Positions 38,470-48,240 of a DNA stretch of 64,000 nt are shown piece by piece. The DNA comes from Tsukamurella paurometabola DSM 20162 (GTDB taxonomy: Bacteria; Actinomycetota; Actinomycetes; Mycobacteriales; Mycobacteriaceae). Where the stretch lies: assembly GCF_000092225.1 (NCBI RefSeq), contig NC_014158.1, positions 4,278,001-4,342,000 on the forward strand, written 5' to 3'. Position numbers and translations under genes: made by a program. The first letter of the stretch is position 1. Every line of letters starts with the position of its first letter. The notes below the pieces were generated by a model. It worked only from the letters and a program-made list of their open reading frames with translations. It did no database searches and had not been told where the DNA came from.

Positions 38470-39917
38470 ATCTGCCGAATCACCAACGCACACAGACCGA
38501 TCACGGCGATATCGCGCAGCAGCACGGTGAAGGTGAAGGCCTGCTCGGGCAGACCCTTGTTCGAGACACCGAGGAAGTACATCATCCTCGGCACCCACAC
38601 CAGCGCATCGATCGTCATCCACGCCAACAGGATCCGGGTGTGCGGCAGCGCCAGCACCGCCAATGGCACCAGCCACAGCGAGTACTGCGGACTCCACACC
38701 TTGTTCACCAGAAGGAATCCGGCCACCAGGAGAAACGCAAGCTGGGCCACGCGGGGCCGACGCGGAGCCTTCAGCGCCAAGTAGGCCACGCCCGCGATCA
38801 CCAGCACGAACAACCCCAGCGTGATCATGTTGGCCAGCGTCGAGGCACCGCCTCGGGGGCCCTGACCGCCGAATACCCAGCCACCGGTGAAGGAACTGAT
38901 CACGGCGTAGATCGAATCCATATCGACCGCGCGGATCGAGTTGCGGTGGAAGAACTCCCACCAGCCCTGGGGCCACAACGCGAGCACCGGAAGATTCACC
39001 GCGAGCCAGGCGGCCGCGGCCGAGGCTGCGGCGGTCGCCCAGGAGCGAAGCAGGCCTGCGCGCAGGCACAGCAACAGCAGCACCACCAGCAGGAACGCCG
39101 GATACAACTTGGCTGCGGCGCCCAGACCGATGACCACGCCCGCCCAGGCCGGCCGGTTACGCGCCCAGAGAAGCAGGGCGACCGCAGTGGCGGCGACGGC
39201 GATCGCGTCGAAGTTGGTGAAGGCATGCACGATCACCAGTGGCGAGGCGGCCACCAGCATGGCGTCCCAGGGCCGGCGACCGGCCCCGGATAACAGCGTG
39301 GTGGCCCACACCGCGATCAGCCAGAACAGTGCGAGACCCACGGCCGCAACGGTGAAGAACAGCACCACCTCGATCGCAGCCGGAACACCCCACTCCTCGT
39401 GCAGGTACGTCCACAACTTCGCGATCCGCATCGACACGTACTGGTACATCCCGGTGAGCACCGGGTACTCCATATACCGCTCCTGCGGCTGGCCCAGGGG
39501 ATCGGTGTCGAAGAACTGAGTCTTGTAGGGCATGAGGCCCTCGTCGAGACGCTCGGCCGAGTACAGCGGCACGGTGTCCGAGTAGCACATCGCCGTGTAC
39601 GGGCGGTTCGCCGACCAGTCCAGCACCAGGGAGCCGCCGTCGTTCTTCTGTTGCAGACAGCCCGCCTTGGTGGTCCAGCCCAGCGCGAGAAAGAGCACCG
39701 CGACCAGCAGGATCAGCCGCAGCGGCGTGAAGAACCGCTGGAACCCGATCAGCGCGTGTGCGCCGACCGGGCCGCCGAGCGCCGCCGCGAAGTCCCGCGC
39801 GACCGGATCGGTGTGGCTCGGAATGTCGCGATCGGGCTCCGCCACCGTGGCCGGGTCGAATCGACCCGGGCTCACATGAAGGCGGTCATCCTCCTCGGGT
39901 GCGGAACCCGCCGTCAC
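38259..39917 (-). CDS. GT87 (DUF2029)-type membrane glycosyltransferase, Rv0051-like
   Basis: The 552-residue protein has a cytoplasmic N-terminus of about 65 residues and some ten membrane helices, with M-E-Y-P-V-L-T-G, A-A-K-L-Y-P-A-F-L and W-S-P-Q-Y-S-L-W-L-V-P. It follows ponA1 with an ATGA overlap, the same arrangement as Rv0050-Rv0051 in M. tuberculosis. The last 35 or so residues (after D-G-A-P-D) are Arg/Ser-rich and antisense to the convergent paralogue, so they may result from loss of an earlier stop. Confidence 0.9.
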   Translation of the reverse strand: MTAGSAPEEDDRLHVSPGRFDPATVAEPDRDIPSHTDPVARDFAAALGGPVGAHALIGFQRFFTPLRLILLVAVLFLALGWTTKAGCLQQKNDGGSLVLDWSANRPYTAMCYSDTVPLYSAERLDEGLMPYKTQFFDTDPLGQPQERYMEYPVLTGMYQYVSMRIAKLWTYLHEEWGVPAAIEVVLFFTVAAVGLALFWLIAVWATTLLSGAGRRPWDAMLVAASPLVIVHAFTNFDAIAVAATAVALLLWARNRPAWAGVVIGLGAAAKLYPAFLLVVLLLLCLRAGLLRSWATAAASAAAAWLAVNLPVLALWPQGWWEFFHRNSIRAVDMDSIYAVISSFTGGWVFGGQGPRGGASTLANMITLGLFVLVIAGVAYLALKAPRRPRVAQLAFLLVAGFLLVNKVWSPQYSLWLVPLAVLALPHTRILLAWMTIDALVWVPRMMYFLGVSNKGLPEQAFTFTVLLRDIAVIGLCALVIRQIYKPDEDLVRSTFPGPFSPPLDDPAGGPLDGAPDVPLSESLRSRSGRPGRYQRKNSSIAARPQTPIQTPH

Positions 39918-42766
39918 GGCACCGGGTTCGGAACCCTCGGCGGCACCGTCTGGCCGGGGTTGTTACCGCCACCCTGGCCGGGAACGGGCCGGCGCGGGGT
40001 GGTCTGGCCGGGGTACGGAGGGTAGCCGGTCTGCGGGGTCGTGGTCGGGTCCCACGGGAAGGTGGGCATCGGCACGCCGGGCAGGCCCGGGACCGTGCGC
40101 GAGGTCTCCGCACCGCTCGGGTCGGCCGACGCGGACGCCGATGCCGAGGCGGATCCCGTACTGGTGCGGCGGGTCTCCACCGGTACACCCGCCTGGCCGC
40201 CGATGGCACCCGGCGTCGGGAAGGTCTCGTAATCGGTGCCGGAAAGGGCGCCGTCCATGGTCTGCTTCCACACCGTGGCCGGGACGCCGGACCCGTAGAT
40301 GCTGCCGCCCCACGAGTTCTTGATCGGACCGCCAGCATCGTTGCCGACCCACACCGCGGTCGAGATCGACGGGGTGTAGCCCACCATCCAACCGTCCTTG
40401 TTCAGGCCGGTGTCCTGGTACTGCGCGGTACCGGTCTTGGCTGCCGAGGCGCGGCCTCCTGCCAGCGCGTTCCCGTTGGAATAGGCCGCGATCGGCTGCA
40501 GCGCCGAGGTGGTGTTGTTCGCGACGTCCTTGCTCATCCGACGCTCGCCCGGATCGCTCTGCCGGTCCAACAGCGTGCGGCCGTCGGCGGTGGTCACCTT
40601 CGAGATCAGGTGCGGCTTGCGGTAGATGCCCTCCGCGGCCAGCGTGGCGTAGGCGGAGGCCATATCGATCGGGCGGCTCTGGTACTGGCCGAGGACGACG
40701 CCGCCCTCGACCCCGCTGCCATCGGCCTGCTGCAGGGTCTTGCTGATCGAGCCGAAGCTCTCCGCGATCCCGGCCTTGTGCGCGGCGTCGGCCACGTCCT
40801 GGGCCTGGTTCCGCAGATCCATCATCAGCCGGTAGTACACCGTGTTCAGCGACATCTTCATGGCCGTGGCCAGGTTGCACGAGCCGCAGGACTCGCCCTC
40901 GGAGTTGGTCACCGTGACGCCGGTGGTCTTCAGCGGCGCCGAGGAGTACACCCGCGACAGCGGGATGCCCTGCTCCAGCGCGGCGACCAGCGCGAACACC
41001 TTGAACGACGAACCGGTCTGCAGACCGGCCTGGACACGGTCGTATCCGTTGCCGTCCTCGCCGCCGTAGTAGGCCAGGACACCGCCGGTCTTCGGGTCGA
41101 CGGAGACGATCGCCGTCCGCAGATCCTTCGGCTGGTTCTCGATCATGTTCCGGGCCGCCTTGAGCGCCGCGGCCTGCGCCTCGGGATCGATCGTGGTGGT
41201 GATCTTCAGGCCCTGGGTGTTGAGCGTGGCCTCATCGATGCCGGCGTCCTTGAGCTCCTGGAGCACCTGGGTGCGGATCAGGCCGTTGGGGCCCGCCGAC
41301 AGTTCGTCACCGCCTTGATTCTTGGAGATCTGCTGCACACGCGGGAACTTCACCGCCTGCCGCTCGGCCGGCGCCAGGTTCTTCATCTCCACCATGCCGT
41401 CGAGCACCTGGTTCCACCGACCCTGGGCGTTCTCCATGTTGGTCGCGGGGTCGTACATCGACGGTGCCCGGACCATCGCCGCGAGCAGTGCGGCCTGGTC
41501 GACCTTGAGATCCTTGGCATCGACGTTGAAGAAGGTGCGCGAGGCGGCCTGCAAGCCGTACGCACCGCGACCGAAGTAGATCGTGTTGAGGTAGGCGGCC
41601 ATGATGTCGTCCTTGGACCAGCTGCGCGACATCTTGGTCGAGATGATCAGTTCTTTCCACTTACGCATCAGCGACGACTCATCGCCGACCACCGCGTTCT
41701 TCACGTACTGCTGCGTGATCGTGGAACCGCCGCCGGCATCCTGGCCGTCGTCGGCGACGCCGGGGACGCGCAGCCAGACCGCGCGCGCGAAGCCCTTGAG
41801 CGAGAACCCGGGGTTGGTCATGAAGTCCCGGTCCTCGATGGCCATGATCGCGTTCTTCATGACCGGCGGAATGTCTTCGGCCGGGATGATGGTGCGGTTG
41901 CCCTCCGGCGGGATCACCCGCGCGATCGGCGTGTTGCCGTCCTTCATCACGATGGTGGCGACCTGGTTGGTCTGGATCTCACCGGGCTGGGGCACATCGG
42001 CGCGCCAATAGCCGATACCGAAGGCCACGACGGCCACCACGAGAATCGCGGCGATCGCGGTCACACCGACAGTGACCACCTTGCGCAATGTCGATCCACC
42101 CACGAGTCCGCGCAGTCCCTTCCGCTCGGGTTCCTCCTCACCGCCACCGTCGGGCCCATCCGGACCATCGGGTCCATCGGGTCCGTCCGGGCCGTCACCA
42201 TCACCGCCCGAGCCGCCGCCGGCGGCCGGGACGGCCGGTTCGGCAGTGGTGCGGGAGACGACGGGGGCCTCCTCGGCAGGCGCGTCCTCGGGCTCGGGGC
42301 GCGACGATCCGCCGCGATCGGCCTCGGCGGCGAGCTCGTGCTCGTCCACGGGGCGACCGGACAGCGGCTGATACGCGGACTTGGCGGCGCCGGAGCCACC
42401 ACTCATCGGAACCGGCTTGGGCGGCGGCTGCTTCGCCGCCTCCGAAACAGGGTTCGACACAGTGGGCTGCTCAGCTGCCGGTGGCTGCGCGGGAGCGCCG
42501 CCTGCCGGCGGCTGCGGCGGTACGACCGGGAACTGCGCCGTGGGCGCCGCCTGCGGGCTGGGCGTCTGCTGGCCCGGCGCCGGGTTCCGTGGTCCCTGGT
42601 TCTGCGGGCTCTGGTTCTGGGGACGCTGCGGTCCCTGCGGGCCGTTCGGCGACGCGGGGCCCTGCGGCGGGCGGTTCTGCCCGGCGGGCCCGGGGGCGTC
42701 GCCCTCGGGGCGCGGCGGTCGCCCGACCGCCCCGTTCCGCTCGTCGTTTCCGCCCGGGTTCGTCAC
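39914..42766 (-). CDS. ponA1: Class A penicillin-binding protein PonA1
   Basis: The 950-residue bifunctional murein synthase has a long disordered cytoplasmic part rich in Pro/Gln/Gly (1-225), one membrane helix (about 229-252), and a glycosyltransferase domain with the catalytic Glu in M-A-I-E-D-R-D-F (E311). A transpeptidase domain follows with S-S-F-K (S-x-x-K), S-L-N and K-T-G-T-A. The C-terminus is again Pro-rich. It polymerises and cross-links peptidoglycan outside the membrane. Start is GTG behind GGAGAG. Order DUF5318-ponA1-GT87 is as in mycobacteria. Confidence 0.96.
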   Translation of the reverse strand: MTNPGGNDERNGAVGRPPRPEGDAPGPAGQNRPPQGPASPNGPQGPQRPQNQSPQNQGPRNPAPGQQTPSPQAAPTAQFPVVPPQPPAGGAPAQPPAAEQPTVSNPVSEAAKQPPPKPVPMSGGSGAAKSAYQPLSGRPVDEHELAAEADRGGSSRPEPEDAPAEEAPVVSRTTAEPAVPAAGGGSGGDGDGPDGPDGPDGPDGPDGGGEEEPERKGLRGLVGGSTLRKVVTVGVTAIAAILVVAVVAFGIGYWRADVPQPGEIQTNQVATIVMKDGNTPIARVIPPEGNRTIIPAEDIPPVMKNAIMAIEDRDFMTNPGFSLKGFARAVWLRVPGVADDGQDAGGGSTITQQYVKNAVVGDESSLMRKWKELIISTKMSRSWSKDDIMAAYLNTIYFGRGAYGLQAASRTFFNVDAKDLKVDQAALLAAMVRAPSMYDPATNMENAQGRWNQVLDGMVEMKNLAPAERQAVKFPRVQQISKNQGGDELSAGPNGLIRTQVLQELKDAGIDEATLNTQGLKITTTIDPEAQAAALKAARNMIENQPKDLRTAIVSVDPKTGGVLAYYGGEDGNGYDRVQAGLQTGSSFKVFALVAALEQGIPLSRVYSSAPLKTTGVTVTNSEGESCGSCNLATAMKMSLNTVYYRLMMDLRNQAQDVADAAHKAGIAESFGSISKTLQQADGSGVEGGVVLGQYQSRPIDMASAYATLAAEGIYRKPHLISKVTTADGRTLLDRQSDPGERRMSKDVANNTTSALQPIAAYSNGNALAGGRASAAKTGTAQYQDTGLNKDGWMVGYTPSISTAVWVGNDAGGPIKNSWGGSIYGSGVPATVWKQTMDGALSGTDYETFPTPGAIGGQAGVPVETRRTSTGSASASASASADPSGAETSRTVPGLPGVPMPTFPWDPTTTPQTGYPPYPGQTTPRRPVPGQGGGNNPGQTVPPRVPNPVP
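42148..42199 (-). repeat. Tandem Gly-Pro-Asp codon repeat inside ponA1
   Basis: Five imperfect 9-bp units encode (G-P-D)5 at about residues 192-206, in the cytoplasmic region just before the membrane helix. Such repeats can vary in number between strains. Confidence 0.8.
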
Positions 42767-42821
42767 CGCTTGCTCTCCGCTCCGTCTTTCGTCGTACTAG
42801 TCCGATTCCTGCCGCGTGCCG

Positions 42822-43220
42822 TCATCCGGGCGCCGCGCGCCGTTTGCGCTTGGGGCGCGGGGGCAACCCGGCCACGTACGACTCCACCAGATGATTCCAG
42901 TTGCACGACCGGCACACCTCCACCACGTGGACCGAGAACTCCGGCCGGGTGGATTCGAGCTCACCGAGTTCGGCGTCGCTTCGCGCCGACCCCGAGGCCG
43001 GGCCCAGCGATTCGCCGAACACCCAGGAGACCAGCGTCAACTGTTCCTTGCGGCAGATGGGGCACAGCACCTCGGAGGGGCGACCGTGGAACTTGGCCGC
43101 ACGCAAGAGGTACGGGTCGGCGTCGCACACCGACTTCACCGCCGTGCGACCGGCGTTGACCGACGCCAGCAGCGATCGCCGCTGCAGCGCGTAGTCCACC
43201 GTTTGCCTCTGCGTTCGCAC
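42822..43220 (-). CDS. DUF5318 family protein (Rv0049-like)
   Basis: The 132-residue product from the GTG at 43220 starts V-R-T-Q-R-Q and has two C-x2-C knuckles (C-P-I-C-R-K near 57 and C-R-S-C-N-W near 107), a probable zinc site. The sequence L-L-R-A-A-K-F-H-G-R-P-S matches my recollection of Rv0049. Function unknown; its invariant place beside ponA1 suggests a cell-envelope link. Confidence 0.88.
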   Translation of the reverse strand: MRTQRQTVDYALQRRSLLASVNAGRTAVKSVCDADPYLLRAAKFHGRPSEVLCPICRKEQLTLVSWVFGESLGPASGSARSDAELGELESTRPEFSVHVVEVCRSCNWNHLVESYVAGLPPRPKRKRRAAPG

Positions 43221-43313
43221 GGATCCAATGTACGTGGCCCGGCTGGGATACGCCTCGACAAGGGCATACCGCCCGTCGCGCCCCTGTGATCGCAACGCCC
43301 GAAGGGCCCTCGG

Positions 43314-43340
43314 GTATCGTCCTATATATCGGCGCGATAC
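43314..43340 (+). promoter_or_regulatory. Candidate PadR operator
   Basis: GTATCG (43314-43319) is mirrored by CGATAC (43335-43340), and inside it TATCG-GCG-CGATA (43327-43339) is a perfect dyad overlapping a TATATAT -10-like stretch. It lies about 85 bp upstream of the padR start, suited to autorepression. Confidence 0.5.
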
Positions 43341-43422
43341 AACTGCCGATCGCATTGAAGAGATAGATCCACTCGCGTCAGCCGCTCGCGGCTCGGCGTC
43401 GCGCATCGATGGGAGGCGGCAC

Positions 43423-44022
43423 GTGCTCGAACTCGCAGTTCTCGGCCTGCTGCACGACTCACCCATGCACGGCTACGAGATCCGCAAGCGACTGACGGAA
43501 CTGCTGGGTCCGTTTCGCGCGTTCTCCTACGGTTCGCTGTACCCGGCTCTGCGCCGCGCGCAGGATGCCGGGTACATCGCCGAGGAAGCCGCGCCGGGCC
43601 CCGCTGCAACCACCCGCAAGCGCCGCGCGCGCCGTGTGTACCAGCTGACTCCGAAGGGACACGAGCGGTTCTCCGCCCTGGTCGCCGACACCGGTCCGCA
43701 GAACTACACGGACGACGGGTTCGGCGTGCATCTCGCCTTCTTCACCGCCACTCCCGCCCAGGCCCGGCTGCGCATCCTCGAGGGTCGCCGCCGGCAGGTC
43801 GAGGAGCGGCGGGAGGAGCTCCGTCGGGCCCTCGCGGCCGGGGGCACCAGCGAGACGTACACGCGGCAGTTGCACGAGTTGGGACTGGAGACGACGGAGC
43901 GCGAGGTGCGGTGGCTCAACGAGTTGATCGCCGCCGAATCTCGCTCCGACCAACATGATCGGCCCGCTCCGCTCCCGGCGCCGACATCACTGACACCGAA
44001 TGAAGGGAAGAACGGTGACTGA
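43423..44022 (+). CDS. PadR family transcriptional regulator (Rv0047c-like)
   Basis: The GTG at 43423 follows GGGAGG. The 199-residue product starts [12 protein letters not shown] and has the PadR winged helix ([19 protein letters not shown]), a basic wing, and a C-terminal helical dimerisation part. It overlaps ino1 by 8 bp, so the two are co-transcribed; it probably represses its own operon. Confidence 0.93.
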   Translation: MLELAVLGLLHDSPMHGYEIRKRLTELLGPFRAFSYGSLYPALRRAQDAGYIAEEAAPGPAATTRKRRARRVYQLTPKGHERFSALVADTGPQNYTDDGFGVHLAFFTATPAQARLRILEGRRRQVEERREELRRALAAGGTSETYTRQLHELGLETTEREVRWLNELIAAESRSDQHDRPAPLPAPTSLTPNEGKNGD

Positions 44023-45112
44023 CAATTCCACCAAGGTGCGCGTTGCGATCGTCGGCGTGGGCAACTGTGCCTCGTCGCTCGTGCAGGGCGTGCACTACTA
44101 CAAGGACGTGGCCGACGATGCCGAGGTCCCGGGCCTCATGCACGTGAAGTTCGGCCCGTACCACGTGCGCGACGTCGAGTTCGTCGCCGCGTTCGACGTG
44201 GACGGTAAGAAGGTCGGCTTCGACCTCGCCGACGCCATCAACGCGTCCGAGAACAACACCATCAAGATCGCCGACGTACCGCCCACCGGCGTCACCGTCG
44301 AGCGCGGCCACACGCTCGACGGCCTGGGCAAGTACTACCGCCTGACCATCGAGGAGGCGCCGGGTGAGGGCGTCGACATCGTGCAGGCGCTCAAGGACAA
44401 CGAGGTCGACGTTCTCGTGTCCTACCTGCCCGTGGGCTCCGAGGAGGCCGATAAGTTCTACGCGCAGTGCGCCATCGACGCGGGCGTGGCCTTCGTCAAC
44501 GCGCTGCCCGTGTTCATCGCCTCCGACCCGGTCTGGGCTGCGAAGTTCCGCGATGCCGGTGTCCCGATCGTGGGCGACGACATCAAGAGCCAGGTGGGCG
44601 CCACCATCACCCACCGCATGATGGCGAAGCTGTTCGAGGACCGCGGCGTGGTGCTCGATCGCACCTACCAGCTCAACGTGGGCGGCAACATGGACTTCAA
44701 GAACATGCTCGAGCGTGAGCGCCTGGAGTCGAAGAAGGTCTCCAAGACGCAGGCGGTCACCTCGAACCTGACCGGACCGCTCTCGGGCAAGGTCCAGGAC
44801 CGCAACGTGCACATCGGCCCGTCGGACTACGTCGAGTGGCTCGATGACCGCAAGTGGGCGTACGTGCGCCTCGAGGGCCGCGCCTTCGGCGACGTACCGC
44901 TGAACCTGGAGTACAAGCTCGAGGTCTGGGACTCGCCCAACTCGGCCGGCATCATCATCGACGCCGTGCGCGCCGCGAAGATCGCCAAGGACCGCGGCAT
45001 CGGCGGCCCCGTGATCCCCGCCTCGGCGTACCTGATGAAGTCCCCGCCGGAGCAGATCGCCGACGATGTCGCGCGCAAACAGCTCGAGGAGTTCATCATC
45101 GGCGCGGACTAG
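44015..45112 (+). CDS. ino1: Inositol-3-phosphate synthase
   Basis: The 365-residue enzyme has [13 protein letters not shown] at the NAD site, [18 protein letters not shown] and the Lys-rich E-S-K-K-V-S-K-T active-site segment. It converts glucose-6-phosphate to inositol-3-phosphate for phosphatidylinositol, PIMs and mycothiol. The GTG at 44015 has AAGGGAAGAA upstream, unlike the ATG at 44000. An ideal terminator follows. Confidence 0.97.
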   Translation: MTDNSTKVRVAIVGVGNCASSLVQGVHYYKDVADDAEVPGLMHVKFGPYHVRDVEFVAAFDVDGKKVGFDLADAINASENNTIKIADVPPTGVTVERGHTLDGLGKYYRLTIEEAPGEGVDIVQALKDNEVDVLVSYLPVGSEEADKFYAQCAIDAGVAFVNALPVFIASDPVWAAKFRDAGVPIVGDDIKSQVGATITHRMMAKLFEDRGVVLDRTYQLNVGGNMDFKNMLERERLESKKVSKTQAVTSNLTGPLSGKVQDRNVHIGPSDYVEWLDDRKWAYVRLEGRAFGDVPLNLEYKLEVWDSPNSAGIIIDAVRAAKIAKDRGIGGPVIPASAYLMKSPPEQIADDVARKQLEEFIIGAD

Positions 45113-45128
45113 TCCGTCCCGGTGATCC

Positions 45129-45167
45129 GGCCCGCCACCGCACCGCGGTGGCGGGCCGCTCGTTTTT
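45129..45167 (+). terminator. Rho-independent terminator of the padR-ino1 operon
   Basis: GGCCCGCCACCG (45129-45140) pairs with 45146-45157 around CACCG and is followed by a T5 run at 45163-45167. Confidence 0.93.
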
Positions 45168-45253
45168 CCGCCGGATTTTCGCTCGGGGCGAAAGGTCCGA
45201 TTCTTCAGATTGCTGTAAGCCGCGCGGCATTCGTCATCGGTAGCGTCGATGGC

Positions 45254-46003
45254 ATGGAAATCGTGCTCGTTCTCGTCGTGATCGCCGCCGTCGCGTTCGC
45301 CGGTGTGAGCGTGGCGCGCGGCCGCACCCGCAAGGCGGAGGAACTCGCCGATGCGCAGGCCGACGCCCGCGCCACCATCGAACGGCTGTCCGGGCAGGTG
45401 AACAACCTGGTCGGCTCCAATGAGGCCGCCCAGCAGGCGCTCGCCGACGCCGGTGAGCGGTACAACGCCGCCGGCTCGCAGATCGCTCAGGCCACCACCT
45501 CCGCGCAGGCCCGGCTGGCCAAGCAGACCGCGCTGGAAGGGCTGTATTACACCCGTGCCGCCCGGGTGGCGATGGATCTCGATCCGGGGCCCCCGATCCC
45601 CGAACTCGAGGGCCAGCGCGCCGCCGGCGCGGTCACCGAGGACCGCACCGTCGAGGTCGAGGGGCGTGAGCTCGCCGCCTCCCCCGGCCCGTCCGATCGC
45701 ACCCCGAACTACTACCCCGGCGGCGTCGTCGCCGGGCGGCCCGTACCCGAGGGCTGGTACAGCGAACCGTGGTGGAAACCCGCGCTCGTGGCCGGCGCCT
45801 GGGGTGTGGGCAGCTACCTGCTGTTCAGCTCGATGTTCGCCGGTATGGCCGGGGTCGGCCCGGCCGTCATGGCCGACGGTGCCGGCATGGACGGTGGGTT
45901 CGACGGCGGCGGCGGTGACTTCGGTGGCGACGCCGGTGGCGGTTTCGGTGACTTCGGTGGCGGTGACTTCGGAGGCGGCGACTTCGGGGGCTTCGACTTC
46001 TAG
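45254..46003 (+). CDS. DUF1542-like coiled-coil membrane protein with Gly-Asp-Phe tail
   Basis: The 249-residue product from the ATG at 45254 has an N-terminal membrane helix (2-22), an Ala/Glu-rich coiled coil (about 25-100), a Pro-rich segment, a second hydrophobic stretch (about 178-208) and a tail of repeated G-G-D-F units ending F-D-F. I recall similar proteins annotated DUF1542 in Mycobacteriales; function unknown. The longer frame to 45122 lies inside the ino1 terminator and is rejected. Confidence 0.8.
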   Translation: MEIVLVLVVIAAVAFAGVSVARGRTRKAEELADAQADARATIERLSGQVNNLVGSNEAAQQALADAGERYNAAGSQIAQATTSAQARLAKQTALEGLYYTRAARVAMDLDPGPPIPELEGQRAAGAVTEDRTVEVEGRELAASPGPSDRTPNYYPGGVVAGRPVPEGWYSEPWWKPALVAGAWGVGSYLLFSSMFAGMAGVGPAVMADGAGMDGGFDGGGGDFGGDAGGGFGDFGGGDFGGGDFGGFDF

Positions 46004-46054
46004 CCGCCCGGGATACCCACGGTCGCGCACCGTCGGATCCCTCTCGCTCCGAAA

Positions 46055-46092
46055 CAGACTCCCGCTCCCGGATCTCCGGGAGCGGGAGTCTG
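46055..46092. terminator. Bidirectional terminator
   Basis: A perfect 17-bp stem (46055-46071 with 46076-46092) and ATCT loop separate the convergent DUF1542-like and OPT transporter genes. Confidence 0.92.
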
Positions 46093-46111
46093 CGTCAGGG
46101 CGGGAGAGCGA

Positions 46112-48115
46112 TCAGGCCTCGGCGGCGGCGACCTTCTTCGTCCGGGTGTACAGCGCGTAGACGATGGCGGCGAACAGGATCGCGCCGAGCGCCTCGCCCC
46201 AGTGCAGGTAGCCCTCGCCGATGAAGGGCAGCGCCAGCGGCTCTTCCTTGCCACCGATGATCGGCAGATCGGGAACGCGGTCCGCCAGCACGACGATGCC
46301 AGCGTAGAGCACGCCGAACAGCGACTCACCCACGATGAGACCGGTCGCCATGAGCGTGCCGAGCCGCTTGCGGCCCTCGGCGTTGTCGGAGCGGTCGGCC
46401 CAGCGGTTGTAGTAGTACCCGATCGCGGCGCCGATCGGGATCATCAAGGTCACGCTCATCGGCAGGTACATCCCCATGCCCACCGCGAGCGGGGGCAGCC
46501 GGAACTTGCCGGAGCGGGCGAGCGTCTCGTCGATCACGATGACCACAACGCCGATCAGGGCGCCGAGGCCGATGAGTCCCCAGTCGAGGTCGCCGCCGAA
46601 AACACCCTCGGAGAGCTTCGCGAGCAGCGAGGCCTGCGGGGCGGCGAGCGCATTGTCACCCGCGCCCGGGGCGCCCGCGAAGCCGAAGCCCTTCTGCAGC
46701 ACTCCGAGCACCGGCGGGATGATCGCCGAACCGAAGGCCACACCGATCACGAGGGCCACCTGCTGCTTCCACGGGGTGGCGCCCACCAACTGGCCGGTCT
46801 TGAGGTCCTGCAGGTTGTCGTTGGAGATGGTGGCGATGCCGAACACGATGGCGCCAGTGAACAGCGTGTACGCGACGAGCGCGATGGTCTCGTCACCGCT
46901 CGACGGGCCGTAGACCGCGCGGATGAGCAGCGCCGCGGCGAGCACCACAAGGATGCCGACGCCCGAGATGGGGCTGTTGGAGGCGCCGATCAGACCGGCC
47001 ATGTAGCCGCACACCGAGGCGACCAGCAAGCCCAGGACGAGCACGAACAGCACGCTGAGTGTGATGATGCCGCCGGCTTTGCCGTCGAGTGGGGTGTCGG
47101 TGGTGAACAGCCACAGCAGCACGCCGATCGGGACCATGGAGACCAGGACGATCCCGGCCACGTAGGGGAACGGGATATCGCGCTCGGTGATGTCGACGAG
47201 TTCGCCGTCGCGCCGTTTGCGCGCCGAGGCGATCGACTCGGCGACGCCGCGCAGCACCGGCCCGAGGATCTTCACCAGGGTCCACACGGCGGCCACCGCG
47301 ATGGCGCCGGCGCCGATCAGCCGGATGTCGTTCTTGAAGATGCCGTTGACGACGTCCGAGAAGGCCTCGCCGCCGCCGAGCTCGCCGGAGGTCCAGATGG
47401 GCAGGAGCACGAAGTAGGAGATGACCAGGCCCACGATCATCGCGATGCCCACGGTGACGCCCACGAGGTGGCCCACGCCGATCAGCGCGAAGGACAGGCC
47501 GGGGACCACGATGGTGCCACCACTACCGATCTTCACCGGGATCGAGATGGACTCGGCGACCACCTTCATCTTGCCGAGCAGGGCGTAGCCCGCGGAGGCG
47601 AGCGAGCCGAGCAGGATCAGGCGCAGGCCGGTCTTGTTCTCCTGGGCTCCCTCGGCGGTATCGCCCACCTTGAGCACCTCGGCGGCGGCCACGCCTTCGG
47701 GGAACGGGAGGTCGGACCCGGTCACCAGGGCTCGCCGCAGCGGGATCGAGTACATGACGCCGAGCACGCCGCCGACGAGGCAGACCAGGGTGGTGGTCCA
47801 GTACGGGAAGCCCTGCCACCAGCCGATCATCACCAGGCCCGGCAGGATGAACACGATGGCCGAAAGCGTTCCCGCGGCCGACGCGATCGTCTGCACGATG
47901 TTGTTCTCGATGATCGAGTGGTTCGCGAAGTAGCGCAGCAATGCCATCGAGATGACCGCCGCCGGAATCGATGTGGCGAAGGTCAGGCCCACCTTCAGCC
48001 CCAGGTAGGCGTTGGCGGCGGTGAAGACGAGCGTGATGACGGCACCGAGAGCGATGCCGCGGACTGTCAGCTCGTGTACGCCGGATCGCGGCGCGGCGGA
48101 AGCCGGACTGGACAT
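46112..48115 (-). CDS. OPT family oligopeptide/metal-chelate transporter
   Basis: The 667-residue protein has about fifteen membrane helices and OPT-family marks: N-A-Y-L-G-L-K-V-G-L-T near the N-terminus, F-P-E-G-V-A-A-A-E-V-L, and I-S-N-D-N-L-Q-D-L-K-T-G in the second half. Family members are proton-coupled importers of peptides or metal chelates. Length fits the prokaryotic OPT group. Monocistronic and divergent from the F420-type oxidoreductase. Confidence 0.93.
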   Translation of the reverse strand: MSSPASAAPRSGVHELTVRGIALGAVITLVFTAANAYLGLKVGLTFATSIPAAVISMALLRYFANHSIIENNIVQTIASAAGTLSAIVFILPGLVMIGWWQGFPYWTTTLVCLVGGVLGVMYSIPLRRALVTGSDLPFPEGVAAAEVLKVGDTAEGAQENKTGLRLILLGSLASAGYALLGKMKVVAESISIPVKIGSGGTIVVPGLSFALIGVGHLVGVTVGIAMIVGLVISYFVLLPIWTSGELGGGEAFSDVVNGIFKNDIRLIGAGAIAVAAVWTLVKILGPVLRGVAESIASARKRRDGELVDITERDIPFPYVAGIVLVSMVPIGVLLWLFTTDTPLDGKAGGIITLSVLFVLVLGLLVASVCGYMAGLIGASNSPISGVGILVVLAAALLIRAVYGPSSGDETIALVAYTLFTGAIVFGIATISNDNLQDLKTGQLVGATPWKQQVALVIGVAFGSAIIPPVLGVLQKGFGFAGAPGAGDNALAAPQASLLAKLSEGVFGGDLDWGLIGLGALIGVVVIVIDETLARSGKFRLPPLAVGMGMYLPMSVTLMIPIGAAIGYYYNRWADRSDNAEGRKRLGTLMATGLIVGESLFGVLYAGIVVLADRVPDLPIIGGKEEPLALPFIGEGYLHWGEALGAILFAAIVYALYTRTKKVAAAEA

Positions 48116-48240
48116 GTGTACCCCTTATCAGCGGTGAGTGGTCGGGTCGACCGACGAGAAAACCCTAGGACCAAGGCCGCGATCGTATGCCGCAAACGGG
48201 GTAGCTCGTGCGGCGAGGTATCGAGTCGTAGGGTGGATGC

